Assembly (NCBI GenBank): GCA_001695595.3
Contig: MBPM02000105.1
Span: forward strand, 145,756 to 209,755
DNA from: Plasmopara viticola
Taxonomy: Eukaryota; Oomycota; Peronosporomycetes; Peronosporales; Peronosporaceae
Reading direction: 5' to 3'
Length of the DNA stretch: 64,000 nucleotides
Positions 30,479 through 43,535 of the stretch are shown here, in pieces. The notes beneath the pieces were generated by a model, which saw only the letters and a program-made list of their open reading frames with translations, ran no database searches and was not told where the DNA came from. Each line of letters begins with the position of its first letter. The stretch's first letter is position 1. A program made the position numbers and the translations under genes.

Positions 30479-33400
30479 ATGAGCCCAACGACCATGTCTT
30501 CTGCGCACAACGTCTCGGCCAAGATCGCCATCGAGAAATTTAACGGCGACAACTTTGCCACGTGGAACCGCTACATGCGTGGCGTATTCCTGACCAAGTC
30601 GGTATGGCACGTAGTCAACCGGGAGGTGACTCCGACCTTCGCCGACGCACGTGCTGCGGACGAGTATGTCAAGACCAGCAACGTTGCTTTTGGTCTGATG
30701 CTTTTGCATATGGAGGCCGACTACCATCACGTGGTTGATGACTGCGAGGAAGCGTGGGTCGCGTGGCAGCGTATCAAGACACTTTACGGTGGATCACAGA
30801 AGGCTGGGCACATCTACTTGAAGCGTCAACTCTTCAGTATGGAGATGGCGGAAGGCGACAACGTCATGCACCACTGCAACGAAGTTCTCAACATCAGCGC
30901 CAAGCTCAGCAGTATTGGTGCCAAGATGGAGGATGAAGATGTTGCGATCTGCTTGCTGCGGAGTCTTCCTAAAAGCTTTGAGAACGTTGTTTTAACTTGG
31001 AGATTAGCAACGCGGAACTGCGGACGCAAGACGTTGTGAAAGTGCTCACGAATGAGCATATCAAGCGTCAAAGTGCAAAGACTCCGGTGGTTAAGACTGA
31101 AGATGCGGTGAAGGCATTTAGTGCTGAGCGTGAGTCTCGCCAATGCACATACTGTGGAAAATTGGGGCACTCCGTGGAGAGGTGCTGGACCAAGCAAAAA
31201 GACGACAATCGAGGTGCTCGACGCGGCGGCCAAGCTCGTGGACGCGGAGCCAACAATATCTACTATCGACCCAATGATGATTACGAGTACGACCGTGTTG
31301 CGTTTGCTGTATCGCTGGAATGTGGACTTTCAAGTGGCAAGAATATGCCAGGGATGTGTGCGATTGACAGTGGTGCTACTCATCACATCTGCAACAACAA
31401 GGCCAAGTTCGTCATGCTGAATGAGCAAGATAAAGGCGAGCTATCGGTGGCTGACGGTAACAAGGCCGAGATCAAGGGCGTTGGCACCATCATTGAACGA
31501 GTGGTTCTGTCCGATGGTGAAGAACGCGACATCGAAATCAAGGATGCATTATACGTGCCGATGATGAACAAGAACCTGCTATCAGTACCTCAGATCAACA
31601 AAAGTGGCAAGTTTAAAGTGGTGTTTGATGGCGCACACATGCACATTGCACGGAAATCTTCGCATCAAGTGGTGGCCACAGCAGATCTTGTGGATGGACT
31701 GTATTGGCTTCGTACGGCTCAGCGCTCGGCAAATGCGACTACACGTGGAAACAGTGGTGTCGACTTACACGCGCGTATGGGTCATGCTCCAGTCGACGTG
31801 CTTCGCAAAATGGTGACTACCAACATGATCAAGGATGCATGCGTGCCTATTAAGTCAAGTGGATCAAGTGCATGCCGAGGGTGTCAGCAAGGAAAGATGG
31901 TTCAAAAACCATTCCCAAGCAACCAGGACAAGCGCAGCTACGACACATTTGAGCTGCTCCACTTTGACATCTGTGGGCCCATGGAGACAAACTCTCTCGG
32001 CGGGAGCAAGTATCTCTTGCTAATCGTGGATGAAGCCAGCGGGTGTATGAAGGGTTTCTGCCTGCGCGCCAAGTCCGAAAGCGAGGAATGCGTCAAGAAG
32101 TACATCTTGATGGTGCAGACACAGTTCAGCAAGAAGGTCAAGTTTGTACGACACGACGGAGCCCGCGAATTTGCAACAAGCTCGCTTCAAGCTTTCTACG
32201 AAGATGAAGGTATCGAGCAGCAAACTACGGTGCCATACGCACACCAGACTAACGGCACAGCGGAGCGCGCCATCAGAACCATCGTCACAATCGGCCGCAG
32301 CATACTGCACCATGCCAAGTTGGACAAGTGTTGTTGGGGTGAAGCTGCTATGGTGGCTATCGCCTTCCGTCGCCCAAGGTTAGCAACAAGACTCCTTTTG
32401 AGATCGTGCACAAGTTCAAGCCAAGCGTCAAACATATGCGTGTTTTCGGGTGCCGGACTTACGTTCTCACTCCGAAAGAAAAGCGGCTCAAGTGGGACCC
32501 CAAGGCTCGTGCAGGGAATTTCGTGGGTTACGAAGAGGTGTCCAAGGCTTATAGGGTTTTTGATATTGAGGCCGGACAAGTGGTGATTATTTGCGATGTC
32601 ACCTTCGACGAATCAAGTTTCGGCATCTTGGATATGAGTAGTGGTGATCATGAAGATGACGACGATGATTTCGACCTCGACTCGCTAAGCATCAATGATC
32701 TGGATGCAGCTCATCCGATGATCTTCAAGCAGGCGGGAAAGCGCAAGGAGCGTACAAGTGTGACGAATACTGATCGCAACTCGACAAGCACCAACCATGA
32801 GCATCACGGAGCTGGACTTGAAGAGGGAAGCGCTCCTGAAGGGTCAAACGAACGTCGAGCCAAGCGCAGATCAGTCGAGCGGACATCACGTTTTCCCGTG
32901 GATGAAGAAGAGAATGCCACACCGGATGATGACGCTATCCCTCCTGTCTTTTGGCGAGCAAGTGCAAACGCGGTCGAAGCCGGCGATCTGTCAGAGCCAA
33001 CGACATTTCAAGATGCTATTAGCGGGCCTGACCAAGTTCACTGGCGCAAGGCTATCCATGCAGAACTGGACTCGTTGCACCTTCGTGGCGTGTTTCGAGC
33101 CGCTAAACTGCCCACCGGACAGCAAGCCATTGGAACCAAGTGGGTGTTCAAGATTAAGCGCAAGGCCGACGGATCCATTGAAAAGTACAAGGCGCGTCTC
33201 GTGGCTAAAGGATTCAAGCAAAAATTTGGCATCGATTATACGGAAACGTTCTCGCCCGTTGTCAAGTATGTGACATTGCGAATGGTGATCAGCTTGACCA
33301 AGTACTTTGGGTGGCCTTTGGATCAACTGGATGTGGTGACGGCGTTCCTTTACGGCGTTATGAAAGAAGTCGTGTATTGTATGGTACCCGAAGGTATGGA

Positions 33401-34547
33401 GCTTGACGGATACCACAACTGTTTGGAATTGGTCAAGGCGATTTACGGCCTGAAGCAAGCTTCGCGCGTATGGAACGAGACGTTTGACGAGTTTGTATGC
33501 TCGATCGGATTTCAAGTGTCCCATTTCGACCCCTGTCTGTACATCAAGGTAACGGACGGCAAGTGTGTACTTTTGCTGGTATACGTCGATGATGTGCTCG
33601 TTACCGGCAGCTCGAATGAGCTGATCGCGCGAACTAAGAGTGACTTGAAGATGCGCTTCGAGATGACGGACAGCGGCAAGTGTGCGTTTGTTTTGGGCAT
33701 CGAGCTAGTGGACAACGCTGATGGCAGCGTGACAATGTGCCAGCGACGTTACGTGGAGGACATTCTCAAGCGTTTTGGAATGGACGACTGCAAGGCTGTG
33801 ATTAGTCCGACGGACATAAGTTTACGACTTGTTTCGAGCAATGTAACATCCAAGGTCAACGCTCCATTTCGTGAAGCAGTGGGTGCTCTCATGCACTTGG
33901 CAACAGCGACACGTCCAGACATCGCTTTTGCTGTTGGCTACGTTTCGCGCTTCATGGAGAACCCACAAGCCGAGCACTGGATTGCAGTCAAGCGTATTCT
34001 ACGCTATCTGCAAGGAACCAAGTCACACGGTCTTTGCTTCAAGTCTGGCAACAAGGTGGACTTTCTTGGATATTCCGACGCGGACTGGGCTGGTGATCAT
34101 GCTGACCGCAAGTCGACTTCGGGCTATGTGTATTTGCTGATGGGTGCTCCTGTAAGCTGGGGAAGCAAGAAGCAGTCAAGTGTGTAGCTGTCTACAAGCG
34201 AAGCGGAGTACATCGCGCTAAGTCTTGCGATTCAGGAAGGCAAGTGGGTGCATCGTCTACTCTGCGAGATTCTAGCTGCAGCGATGGATAAGTCGGACCA
34301 TGAGCTAAAGATCATGGAAGACAACCAGTCGTGTATCAAGATGACGAAGAATCCGGTAAATCATGGTCGGGCCAAGCACATCGACATCAAGTATCACCAC
34401 ATTCGTGATGAAGTCAAGCGCGGTGAAGTGAAGTTGGAGTACTGCGAGACTGCGATCATGCTGGCGGACATCATGACGAAAGGGCTGTCAGGACCACGTC
34501 ATGCCGACCTAATGAAGGCTCTCGGGATTCACGAGTGCTCGTATTGA
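30479..34547 (+). pseudogene. G1 gag-pol (no Δ127), broken by two deletions and a stop
   Basis: From [10 protein letters not shown] in the primer site, gag is open to about 30993, where one base is missing in gttttaacttgg. The next frame has [22 protein letters not shown] and integrase ([22 protein letters not shown]). A 13-bp deletion near 32361 (between short atc repeats, removing YIKNR codons) breaks it. The next frame (32406 onward) has the acidic hinge [15 protein letters not shown] with DVVTAFLYG and [13 protein letters not shown], and RNase H up to a nonsense TAG at 34185-34187 (KQSSV* where G3 has KQSSVSLS). The same frame continues to the natural end at 34547. Confidence 0.9.
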
Positions 34548-34615
34548 GGGGGAGTATTGAAGGTAACCAGTTTCCCTCCGTTTTATTCCGGTTCCCAAGA
34601 CTGTCCAATACGAGC
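34537..34615 (+). other. Inverted 10-bp arms across the polypurine tract and LTR start of G1
   Basis: gctcgtattg (34537-34546, overlapping the last codons and the stop TGA) is the exact reverse complement of caatacgagc (34606-34615, inside the LTR). They are 59 bp apart and enclose the tract and the LTR 5' end. The same pair occurs in G2, G3 (47220-47298), D and E elements, but I do not find it in B or C. A stem in RNA or single-stranded cDNA is possible. Confidence 0.6.
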
Positions 34616-34906
34616 GGCTGTCCAACGGTTCAAACATACAACGATGACGCCATGGATAGACACACGGACAGGCGCACTCAGGATGATTGCGCCCGGATGG
34701 GAAGATGATTGCGCCCAGATGGTAAGCTCTTTTGATTGGCTTAGATAATTGAATGGCTTAGATGTAGCAAGGAGTTGTGAACTAAGGACCAAATTAATAA
34801 ACTCACTTCCAAATATTCCTTCTTCTACTCAAGTGTCTTCGCTCCGGTTTTCCTCCGCGCAGACTCTTCGGTTTTTTCTCCTTCGTCCTCTTCAGCTCAT
34901 TCAACA
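34555..34906 (+). repeat. Shared middle LTR of G1 and G2
   Basis: 352 bp. It is at once the 3' LTR of G1 (tract tgagggggag at its left) and the 5' LTR of G2 (primer site 34907-34918 at its right). There is no target duplication on either side. Confidence 0.93.
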
Positions 34907-37900
34907 GGTTATGAGCCCAACGACCATGTCTTCTGCGCACAACGTCTCAGCCAAGATCGCCATCGAGAAATTCAACGGCGACAACTTTGCCACGTGGAAC
35001 CGCTACATGCGTGGCGTGTTCCTGACCAAGTCGGTATGGCACGTAGTCAACCGGGAGGTGACTCCGACCTTCGCCGACGCACGTGCTGCGGACGAGTATG
35101 TCAAGACCAGCAACGTTGCTTTTGGTCTGATGCTTTGCATATGGAGGCCGACTACCATCACGTGGTTGATGACTGCGAGGAAGCGTGGGTCGCGTGGCAG
35201 CGTATCAAGACACTTTACGGTGGATCACAGAAGGCTGGGCACATCTACTTGAAGCGTCAACTCTTCAGTATGGAGATGGCGGAAGGCGACAACGTCATGC
35301 ACCACTGCAACGAAGTTCTCAACATCAGCGCCAAGCTCAGCAGTATTGGTGCCAAGATGGAGGATGAAGATGTTGCGATCTGCTTGCTGCGGAGTCTTCC
35401 TAAAAGTTTTGAGAACGTTGTTCTCAACTTGGAGATTAGCAACGCGGAACTGCGGACGCAAGACGTTGTGAAAGTGCTCACGAATGAGCATATCAAGCGT
35501 CAAAGTGCAAAGACTCCGGTGGTTAAGACTGAAGATGCGGTGAAGGCATTTAGTGCTTAGCGTGAGTCTCGCCAATGCACATACTGTGGAAAGTTGGGGC
35601 ACTCCGTGGAGAGGTGCTGGACCAAGCAAAAAGACGACAATCGAGGTGCTCGACGCGGCGGCCAAGCTCGTGGACGCGGAGCCAACAATATCTACTATCG
35701 ACCCAATGATGATTACGAGTACGACCGTGTTGCGTTTGCTGTATCGCTGGAATGTGGACTTTCAAGTGGCAAGAATATGCCAGGGATGTGGGCGATTGAC
35801 AGTGGTGCTACTCATCACATCTGCAACAACAAGGCCAAGTTCGTCATGCTGAATGAGCAAGATAAAGGCGAGCTATCGGTGGCTGACGGTAACAAGGCCG
35901 AGATCAAGGGCGTTGGCACCAAGTGGTGTTTGATGGCGCACACATGCACATTGCACGGAAATCTTCGCATCAAGTGGTGGCCACAGCAGATCTTGTGGAT
36001 GGACTGTATTGGCTTCGTACGGCTCAGCGCTCGGCAAATGCGACTACACGTGGAACAGTGGTGTCGACTTACACGCGCGTATGGGTCATGCTCCAGTCGA
36101 AGTGCTTCGCAAAATGGTGACTACCAACATGATCAAGGATGCATGCGTGCCTATTAAGTCAAGTGGATCAAGTGCATGCCGAGGGTGTCAGCAAGGAAAG
36201 ATGGTTCAAAAACCATTCCCAAGCAACCAGGACAAGCGCAGCTACGACACATTTGAGCTGCTCCACTTTGACATCTGTGGGCCCATGGAGACAAACTCTC
36301 TCGGCGGGAGCAAGTATCTCTTGCTAATCGTGGATGAAGCTAGCGGGTGTATGAAGGGTTTCTGCCTGCGCGCCAAGTCCGAAAGCGAGGAATGCGTCAA
36401 GAAGTACATCTTGATGGTGCAGACACAGTTCAGCAAGAAGGTCAAGTTTGTACGACACGACGGAGCCCGCGAATTTGCAACAAGCTCGCTTCAAGCTTTC
36501 TACGAAGATGAAGGTATCGAGCAGCAAACTACGGTGCCATACGCACACCAGACTAACGGCACAGCGGAGCGCGCCATCAGAACCATCGTCACAATCGGCC
36601 GCAGCATACTGCACCATGCCAAGTTGGACAAGTGTTTCTGGGGTGAAGCTGCTATGGTGGCTATCTACATCAAGAATCGCCTTCCGTCGCCCAAGGTTAG
36701 CAACAAGACTCCTTTTGAGATCGTGCACAAGTTCAAGCCAAGCGTCAAACATATGCGTGTTTTCGGGTGCCGGACTTACGTTCTCACTCCGAAAGAAAAG
36801 CGGCTCAAGTGGGACCCCAAGGCTCGTGCAGGGATTTTCGTGGGTTACGAAGAGGTGTCCAAGGCTTATAGGGTCTTTGATATTGAGGCCGGACAAGTGG
36901 TGATTACTCGCGATGTCACCTTCGACGAATCAAGTTTCGGCATCTTGGATATAAGTAGTGGTGATCATGAAGATGACGACGATGATTTCGACCTCGACTC
37001 GCTAAGCATCAATGATCTGGATGCAGCTCATCCGATGATCTTCAAGCAGGCGGGAAAGCGCAAGGAGCGTACAAGTGTGACGAATACTCGACAAGCACCA
37101 ACCATGAGCATCACGGAGCTGGACTTGAAGAGGGAAGCGCTCCTGAAGGGTCAAACGAACGTCGAGCCAAGCGCAGATCAGTCGAGCGGACATCACGTTT
37201 TCCCGTGGATGAAGAAGAGAATGCCACACCGGATGATGACGCTATCCCTCCTGTCTTTTGGCGAGCAAGTGCAAACGCGGTCGAAGCCGGCGATCTGTCA
37301 GAGCCAACGACATTTCAAGATGCTATTAGCGGGCCTGACCAAGTTCACTGGCGCAAGGCTATCCATGCAGAACTGGACTCGTTGCACCTTCGTGGCGTGT
37401 TTCGAGCCGCTAAACTGCCCACCGGACAGCAAGCCATTGGAACCAAGTGGGTGTTCAAGATTAAGCGCAAGGCCGACGGATCCATTGAAAAGTACAAGGC
37501 GCGTCTCGTGGCTAAAGAATTCAAGCAAAAATTTGGCATCGATTATACGGAAACGTTCTCGCCCGTTGTCAAGTATGTGACATTGCGAATGGTGATCAGC
37601 TTGACCAAGTACTTTGGGTGGCCTTTGGATCAACTGGATGTGGTGACGGCGTTCCTTTACGGCGTTATGAAAGAAGTCGTGTATTGTATGGTACCCGAAG
37701 GTATGGAGCTTGACGGATACCACAACTGTTTGGAATTGGTCAAGGCGATTTACGGCCTGAAGCAAGCTTCGCGCGTATGGAACGAGACGTTTGACGAGTT
37801 TGTATGCTCGATCGGATTTCAAGTGTCCCATTTCGACCCCTGTCTGTACATCAAGGTAACGGACGGCAAGTGTGTACTTTTGCTGGTATACGTCGATGAT

Positions 37901-38278
37901 GTGCTCGTTACCGGCAGCTCGAATGAGCTGATCGCGCGAACTAAGAGTGACTTGAAGATGCGCTTCGAGATGACGGACAGCGGCAAGTGTGCGTTTGTTT
38001 TGGGCATCGAGCTAGTGGACAACGCTGATGGCAGCGTGACAATGTGCCAGCGACGTTACGTGGAGGACATTCTCAAGCGTTTTGGAATGGACGACTGCAA
38101 GGCTGTGATTAGTCCGACGGACATAAGTTTACGACTTGTTTCGAGCAATGTAACATCCAAGGTCAACGCTCCATTTCGTGAAGCAGTGGGTGCTCTCATG
38201 CACTTGGCAACAGCGACACGTCCAGACATCGCTTTTGCTGTTGGCTACGTTTCGCGCTTCATGGAGAACCCACAAGCC

Positions 38279-38560
38279 TGTTGTCGAAGCTGCTGGCGCA
38301 GAAACGCCTCGACCAGCGGCTGTATATATCGGATAGTACGGGTATCTGCAATCAATTGATGACTGACTGAATGAGCGGGTTCAAGATGGGCAAAAGATCA
38401 GTTTCGGGATGGGAAGATGATTGCGCCCGGATGGTGAGTCGTTCTGATTGGCTTAGATAAATCATTGGCTTAGAGGTAGCATGTAGTTGTGAACTAAGGA
38501 CCTTTTTAAATATATTCACTTTGCATTTTGCCATCTACAGCACAAGTGTTTCTTACAACA
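38279..38560 (+). repeat. H1 5' LTR
   Basis: 282 bp, TGTTGTCGAAG to CTTACAACA, with one gattgcgcccgg copy and the tttgcattttgcc motif. Its last 25 bp (atctacagcacaag) resemble clade-2 C LTR ends more than A LTR ends. Confidence 0.92.
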
Positions 38561-38564
38561 GGTT

Positions 38565-41500
38565 ATGAGCCCAAGCTCCGCCAACTCTGCCCCCGACACC
38601 GACTACGCTTTCGCTATGGACATCGCCGCCGCCACCAACTCACGCATCAACAAGTTCGATGGAACAAACTTCCACACATGGAAGTTCAAGATGCAGATGG
38701 TGCTTGAGGAGCGGGACCTATGGGAGGTAGCGAGTGGGGAAGTCAAGATGGAGGACTTGACAACGGCCTTGGACCAGCTGACGTTTAAGCGCAAGTCAAG
38801 AAAGGCGCTTGCGATCATCTGTCTCGCGATGGAAGATTCGCAGCTGCCTCTTGTGCGCTCGGCAACTGGAGCGCATGATGCATGGTCACGGCTCGAAGGC
38901 CACTTCGAGAAGAAGAGCTTAGCGAACAAGCTCTTTCTTCGTCGTCGTTTCTTCACGGCCAAGATGGACGAAGGTGATGATGTGCTCGCGCATATCAACA
39001 AGATGAAGACTCTGGCGGAACAGCTCGACACAGTGGGTGCTCCGGTAACAGAGGATGACTTGGTGATCACGCTTCTTGGGAGTTTGAGTGAGTCATTTTC
39101 ATTTCTTATAACAGCTTTGGAGTCGAGATCGGACTCGCTGTCGTGGGAGCTCGTGACATCTCGACTATTGCATGAAGACATGAAACGAAAGGAACAAGGT
39201 ATTGGGGCCGATGGAGCTGCGCATGGTCAAGGGCAAGCGTTTTTGGCGAATGACTACAGCAAGCGTAAGGGTGGGCGACCAGTGCAAAAGGTCAGCGCGT
39301 GCCACTACTGTGGGGAACAAGGACATTGGATTGCCAAGTGTCCAGTTCGAATTCGCGAGAATGGTGAACGACAGAAATCGCAACGAGCGAATATCGCGCA
39401 AGTCGATGATGACAATGGCGATTTTCTCTTTTCGGCTGGAGACAGCATTCCCAAATCGGGTGAAGTGTGGCTGATTGACTCTGGAGCGACGCAGCACATG
39501 ACGAGTTCCAAGAAATTCATGCGAAATTTCAAGACAATTACGCCGAGGGATGTGCATCTTGCAGACGATGGAGTGGTGCAAGCGATTGGGTCCGGCGACA
39601 TCGTGATGTCAATGCACACTCCACATGGTGTAAAGAAGGGACTGCTTACTGGTGTGTGGTATATCCCAAAGCTTTCTCGAAATTTATTTTCAGTCGGCCG
39701 GTTTACGAAGGATGTTGGCGCCGTGACGTTTGAGCATGAAGGTTGTTTTGCTATGACCAAGGGCCTCAAGTGGAAGCTTGGTGCTCGCGAAGGCAAAGGC
39801 CTGTTCAAGCTCTGCATGACGCCACTTCTTCCGGATGAGGCTAATGTGATAACTTCGTCGGGATGCCATGGGGACACCAATTCGTACCTCTGGCACCTTC
39901 GATTTGGTCATATTAGCTATGGTGGTCTCGACACTATGATTAAGAAAAAGATCGGCTACGGACTTGACATGGGTTCAGTTAAACAGTGGGAGAAGTGTGA
40001 CGGGTGCTCACTCGGTAAACAAACGAGAGTGAGTTTCTCAAATTTGTCACCAAGCCGTTCAAAGCAACTGCTTGAGGTAATTCACAGCGATGTGTGTGGG
40101 CCGATGCAGACATCGACTTTTGGTGGAAAGCGTTACTTTGTCACATTTATTGATGACAAGTCACACTTTTGCATGGTTTACTTGCTGCGAAACAAGTCGG
40201 AAGTAGCCGCGAAATTCGCAAATTTTGTCGTTCTTGCCGAAAACCAAACAGGAAAGCGAGTGAAAACGCTTCGCAGTGATAATGGCGGAGAGTACACTTC
40301 GAGCGAAATGGCCAAGTTTTGCAGCAATCATGGAATCGTGCAGAAATTTACGCCGCCCTACACTCCTCAGCTTAACGGAGTGCGGAGCGAATGAACAGAA
40401 CATTGGTGGAATGTGCACGCTGCATGATGGAGCATGCTGGATTGACGAAGGTGTACTGGGGTGAAGCAGTCATGACGGCTATGTTTCTTCGAAATCGGTG
40501 TCCAACGCGCGCTCTCAATCAAGACATTTCGCCATATCAAGCTTGGACGGGAAAGAAGCCATTGCTTGCGAATCTGAAAGTCTTTGGCTGTCATGCGTAT
40601 GTGACGGTGCCTAAAGAAAAGCGCGCAAAGTTTGATGCCCGATCGGTTCGCTGTCGATTTATCGGGTATTCGGATCATGAAAAAGCGTATCGGTTCGAGG
40701 AAATCAAGAGTGGTCGTGTGCTGGTAAGCCGAGACGCGCAATTCATGGAAGACGTTTTCGACATTGGAAAGCGTGATTATCGTCAAGAGGAAGTCTACAT
40801 ACATGATGAAAATACAACGGATGAGGACTCGCAGCATGAGGACCAAGTTCAAAACGATGATGCGGAAATGGAAGAAAGCGATGAAAGTGGTAACAAGAGA
40901 CACCAGCGAACGGATTCGTTGGAGAAGGCTACTGAAACAAGAAATGCCAAGCGGTTCGCACAGCACAACACGCACCCTACTCGGTATAGCAGAAACCAAG
41001 GCCTTGATGAGATGTCAGCAGCAGCTCAAGATGGCTCAAGCTTTGAAGCTGCTTACGTCATGGATTCAGGGGGAGATATGCCAACTACGTTCAAGTCGGC
41101 TATGGAATCCAAGAACGCAAGCAAATGGAAAGCAGCATGTGACTCGGAGATCGACTCGCTATTTAAAAATGACACTTGGGATATCGTGCAACTGCCAAAA
41201 GGACGCAAAGCAATCGGCTGCAGATGGGTGTTTCGTGTCAAAGAAAACCAGGATGGTCGAGTTGAGCGATACAAGGCTCGACTGGTTGCAAAGGGTTTTG
41301 CACAGAAGTTTGGCATCGACTATGAGGAAACTTTCGCACCTGTGGCCAAGTTCACCTCGATTCGGATCGTGCTGAGTTTGGCAGCCAGGTACAATCTTTT
41401 GCTTCACCAAATGGATGTGAAGACAGCGTTTCTGAACGGTATGCTCGATGAAGACATCTATATGACACAGCCGGACGGATACGTTGACGCAACTCACCCC

Positions 41501-42724
41501 GACTACGTTTGCAAGCTCAAGCGATCGTTGTACGGCTTAAAACAGTCACCTCGCATGTGGAACCAAACCATTGATGATTTCATGCTCAAGATTGGTTTTA
41601 TCAAGTGCGACTCAGACCATTGTGTGTACGTCAAACGGAATGGTAATGGTGACATGGCTTTTGTGGTTCTTTACGTTGACGACCTTATCATCGCAAGTGG
41701 CAACGAAGAGCTCATTGAATCGACTAAGCGCATGCTGAGCAATCGGTTTGAGATGACAGATCTTGGTGAACTTAGGTATTTTCTCGGTGTTGAGATCAAG
41801 GTCGACCACAAGGCTGGCCAAGCAACGATGCGGCAAACGAATTTCTTGAGGTCAATACTAATCAAGTTCGGCATGCAAGAAAGTAAGCCTGTGAGGACGC
41901 CCCAAGACCCTGGACTTAAGTTGGAGAAGAACATGTGCGAGGGCGGCTGCAAACATGAAGAAACCATGAAGAATGTGCCTTACCGAAGTGCTGTTGGAGC
42001 TATCATGTACTTGATGGTGGCGACGCGTCCGGATCTCGCTGCGGCAATAGGCGCCCTCAGCCAATTTGCGTCTGATCCCTGTCCAACACACTGGCAAGCT
42101 CTCAAGCGCGTATTGCGGTATCTTCAAGCAACACCAACATATGGACTCGAATTTACGCGCAACGCCACCGCCAAGCTAATGGGCTATTCGGATGCAGATT
42201 GGGCTGGAGACATTGAGTCTCGCAGAAGCACAAGCGGATATTTGTTCAAGCTAAACGGCGGATGTGTTAGCTGGCGAAGCAAGAAACAGCGGACAGTGGC
42301 ACTTTCATCGACGGAAGCCGAATACATGGCGCTTTCAGAGGCTACACAAGAAGCAGTGTGGCTTAAGACCTTTATGTGCGAACTCGGCGAAATAAGGAAC
42401 GACGAGGCGATCAAGATCTATGAAGACAATCAAGGCTCGATCGCGCTGGCCAAGAACCCGGAGTTTCACAAGCGCACTAAGCACATCGACATTCGATACC
42501 ACTTCGTGCGCGAGAAGGTTGAAGCCAATCAAGTGGTGCTTGAGTACTGTCCAACTCAGGATATGCTGGCCGATATCATGACGAAATCAATTCCGGCTAC
42601 GCAATTCTGCAAACTTCGAAGCATGCTCGGCATTCAAGCACAAAAGGCTGTCGAGTCGAGTGGGAGTGTTGTCGAAGATGCTGGCGCAGAAACGCCTCGA
42701 CCAGCGGCTGTATATATCGGATAG
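38565..42724 (+). pseudogene. H1 gag-pol, complete except for one frameshift
   Basis: Frame 1 (38565-40394) has MSPSSANSAP, gag, the knuckle CHYCGEQGHWIAKC, DSGATQHM protease, HHCC region, and integrase with HSDVCGPM and SDNGGEYTS. One base is missing near 40381 (ggagtgcggagcg), right before the integrase Glu motif AERMNRT. Frame 2 (40391-42724) has the rest of integrase, RT (DVKTAFLNG, YVDDLIIAS) and RNase H (DADWAGDIESRRSTSGY, STEAEYMAL, EDNQGSIAL), and ends YIG inside the 3' LTR. Gag and pol are otherwise full length. The position is not an obvious slippery site, so programmed frameshifting is unlikely. Confidence 0.92.
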
Positions 42725-42948
42725 TACGGGTATCTGCAATCAATTGATGACTGACTGAATGAGCGGGTTCAAGATGGGCAAAAGATCAGTTTCGGGATGG
42801 GAAGATGATTGCGCCCGGATGGTGAGTCGTTCTGATTGGCTTAGATAAATCATTGGCTTAGAGGTAGCATGAAGTTGTGAACTAAGGACCTTTTTAAATA
42901 TATTCACTTTGCATTTTGCCATCTACAGCACAAGTGTTTCTTACAACA
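42667..42948 (+). repeat. H1 3' LTR
   Basis: 282 bp; about two differences from the 5' copy (gaagatgctgg/gaagctgctgg, gcatgaag/gcatgtag). The gag-pol stop is at 42722-42724 inside it. Confidence 0.92.
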
Positions 42949-43535
42949 AAGCCGAGCACTGGATTGCAGTCAAGCGTATTCTACGCTATCTGCAAGGAAC
43001 CAAGTCACACGGTCTTTGCTTCAAGTCTGGCAACAAGGTGGACTTTCTTGGATATTCCGACGCGGACTGGGCTGGTGATCATGCTGACCGCAAGTCGACT
43101 TCGGGCTATGTGTATTTGCTGATGGGTGCTCCTGTAAGCTGGGGAAGCAAGAAGCAGTCAAGTGTGTCGCTGTCTACAAGCGAAGCGGAGTACATCGCGC
43201 TAAGTCTTGCGATTCAGGAAGGCAAGTGGGTGCATCGTCTACTCTGCGAGATTCTAGCTGCAGCGATGGATAAGTCGGACCATGAGCTAAAGATCATGGA
43301 AGACAACCAGTCGTGTATCAAGATGACGAAGAATCCGGTAAATCATGGTCGGGCCAAGCACATCGACATCAAGTATCACCACATTCGTGATGAAATCAAG
43401 CGCGGTGAAGTGAAATTGGAGTACTGCGAGACTGCGATCATGCTGGCGGACATCATGACGAAAGGGCTGTCAGGACCACGTCATGCCGACCTAATGAAGG
43501 CTCTCGGGATTCACGAGTGCTCGTATTGAGGGGAG

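Larger units (their letters stand above)
38279..42948 (+). mobile_element. H1: young, nearly intact clade-1 element inside G2
   Basis: 4670 bp; LTRs of 282 bp (38279-38560, 42667-42948) differ at about two sites. The target duplication is aagcc (38274-38278, 42949-42953). Primer site 38561-38572 and tract gagtcgagtgggag (42653-42666) are in place. One frameshift is the only coding defect I find. Confidence 0.94.
34911..43529 (+). pseudogene. G2 gag-pol with Δ127, split by H1
   Basis: Defects in order: one base lost near 35136 (atgctttgcat), nonsense TAG at 35558-35560, a 127-bp deletion at 35930/35931 (ggcacc joined to aagtggtg) removing the segment just after the protease, one base lost near 36054, a 10-bp deletion near 37087 between short act repeats, then RT open ([20 protein letters not shown]) until H1 interrupts after SRFMENPQA. 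It resumes at 42954 with [10 protein letters not shown], keeps [17 protein letters not shown] and EDNQSCIKM, and ends at 43529. It is non-autonomous. Coordinates span H1. Confidence 0.9.

Noticed and set aside
40370..40400. Programmed frameshift in H1
   Set aside because: The shift falls in the middle of integrase rather than at a gag/pol border, there is no obvious slippery heptamer, and the homologous A1 gene is in one frame.
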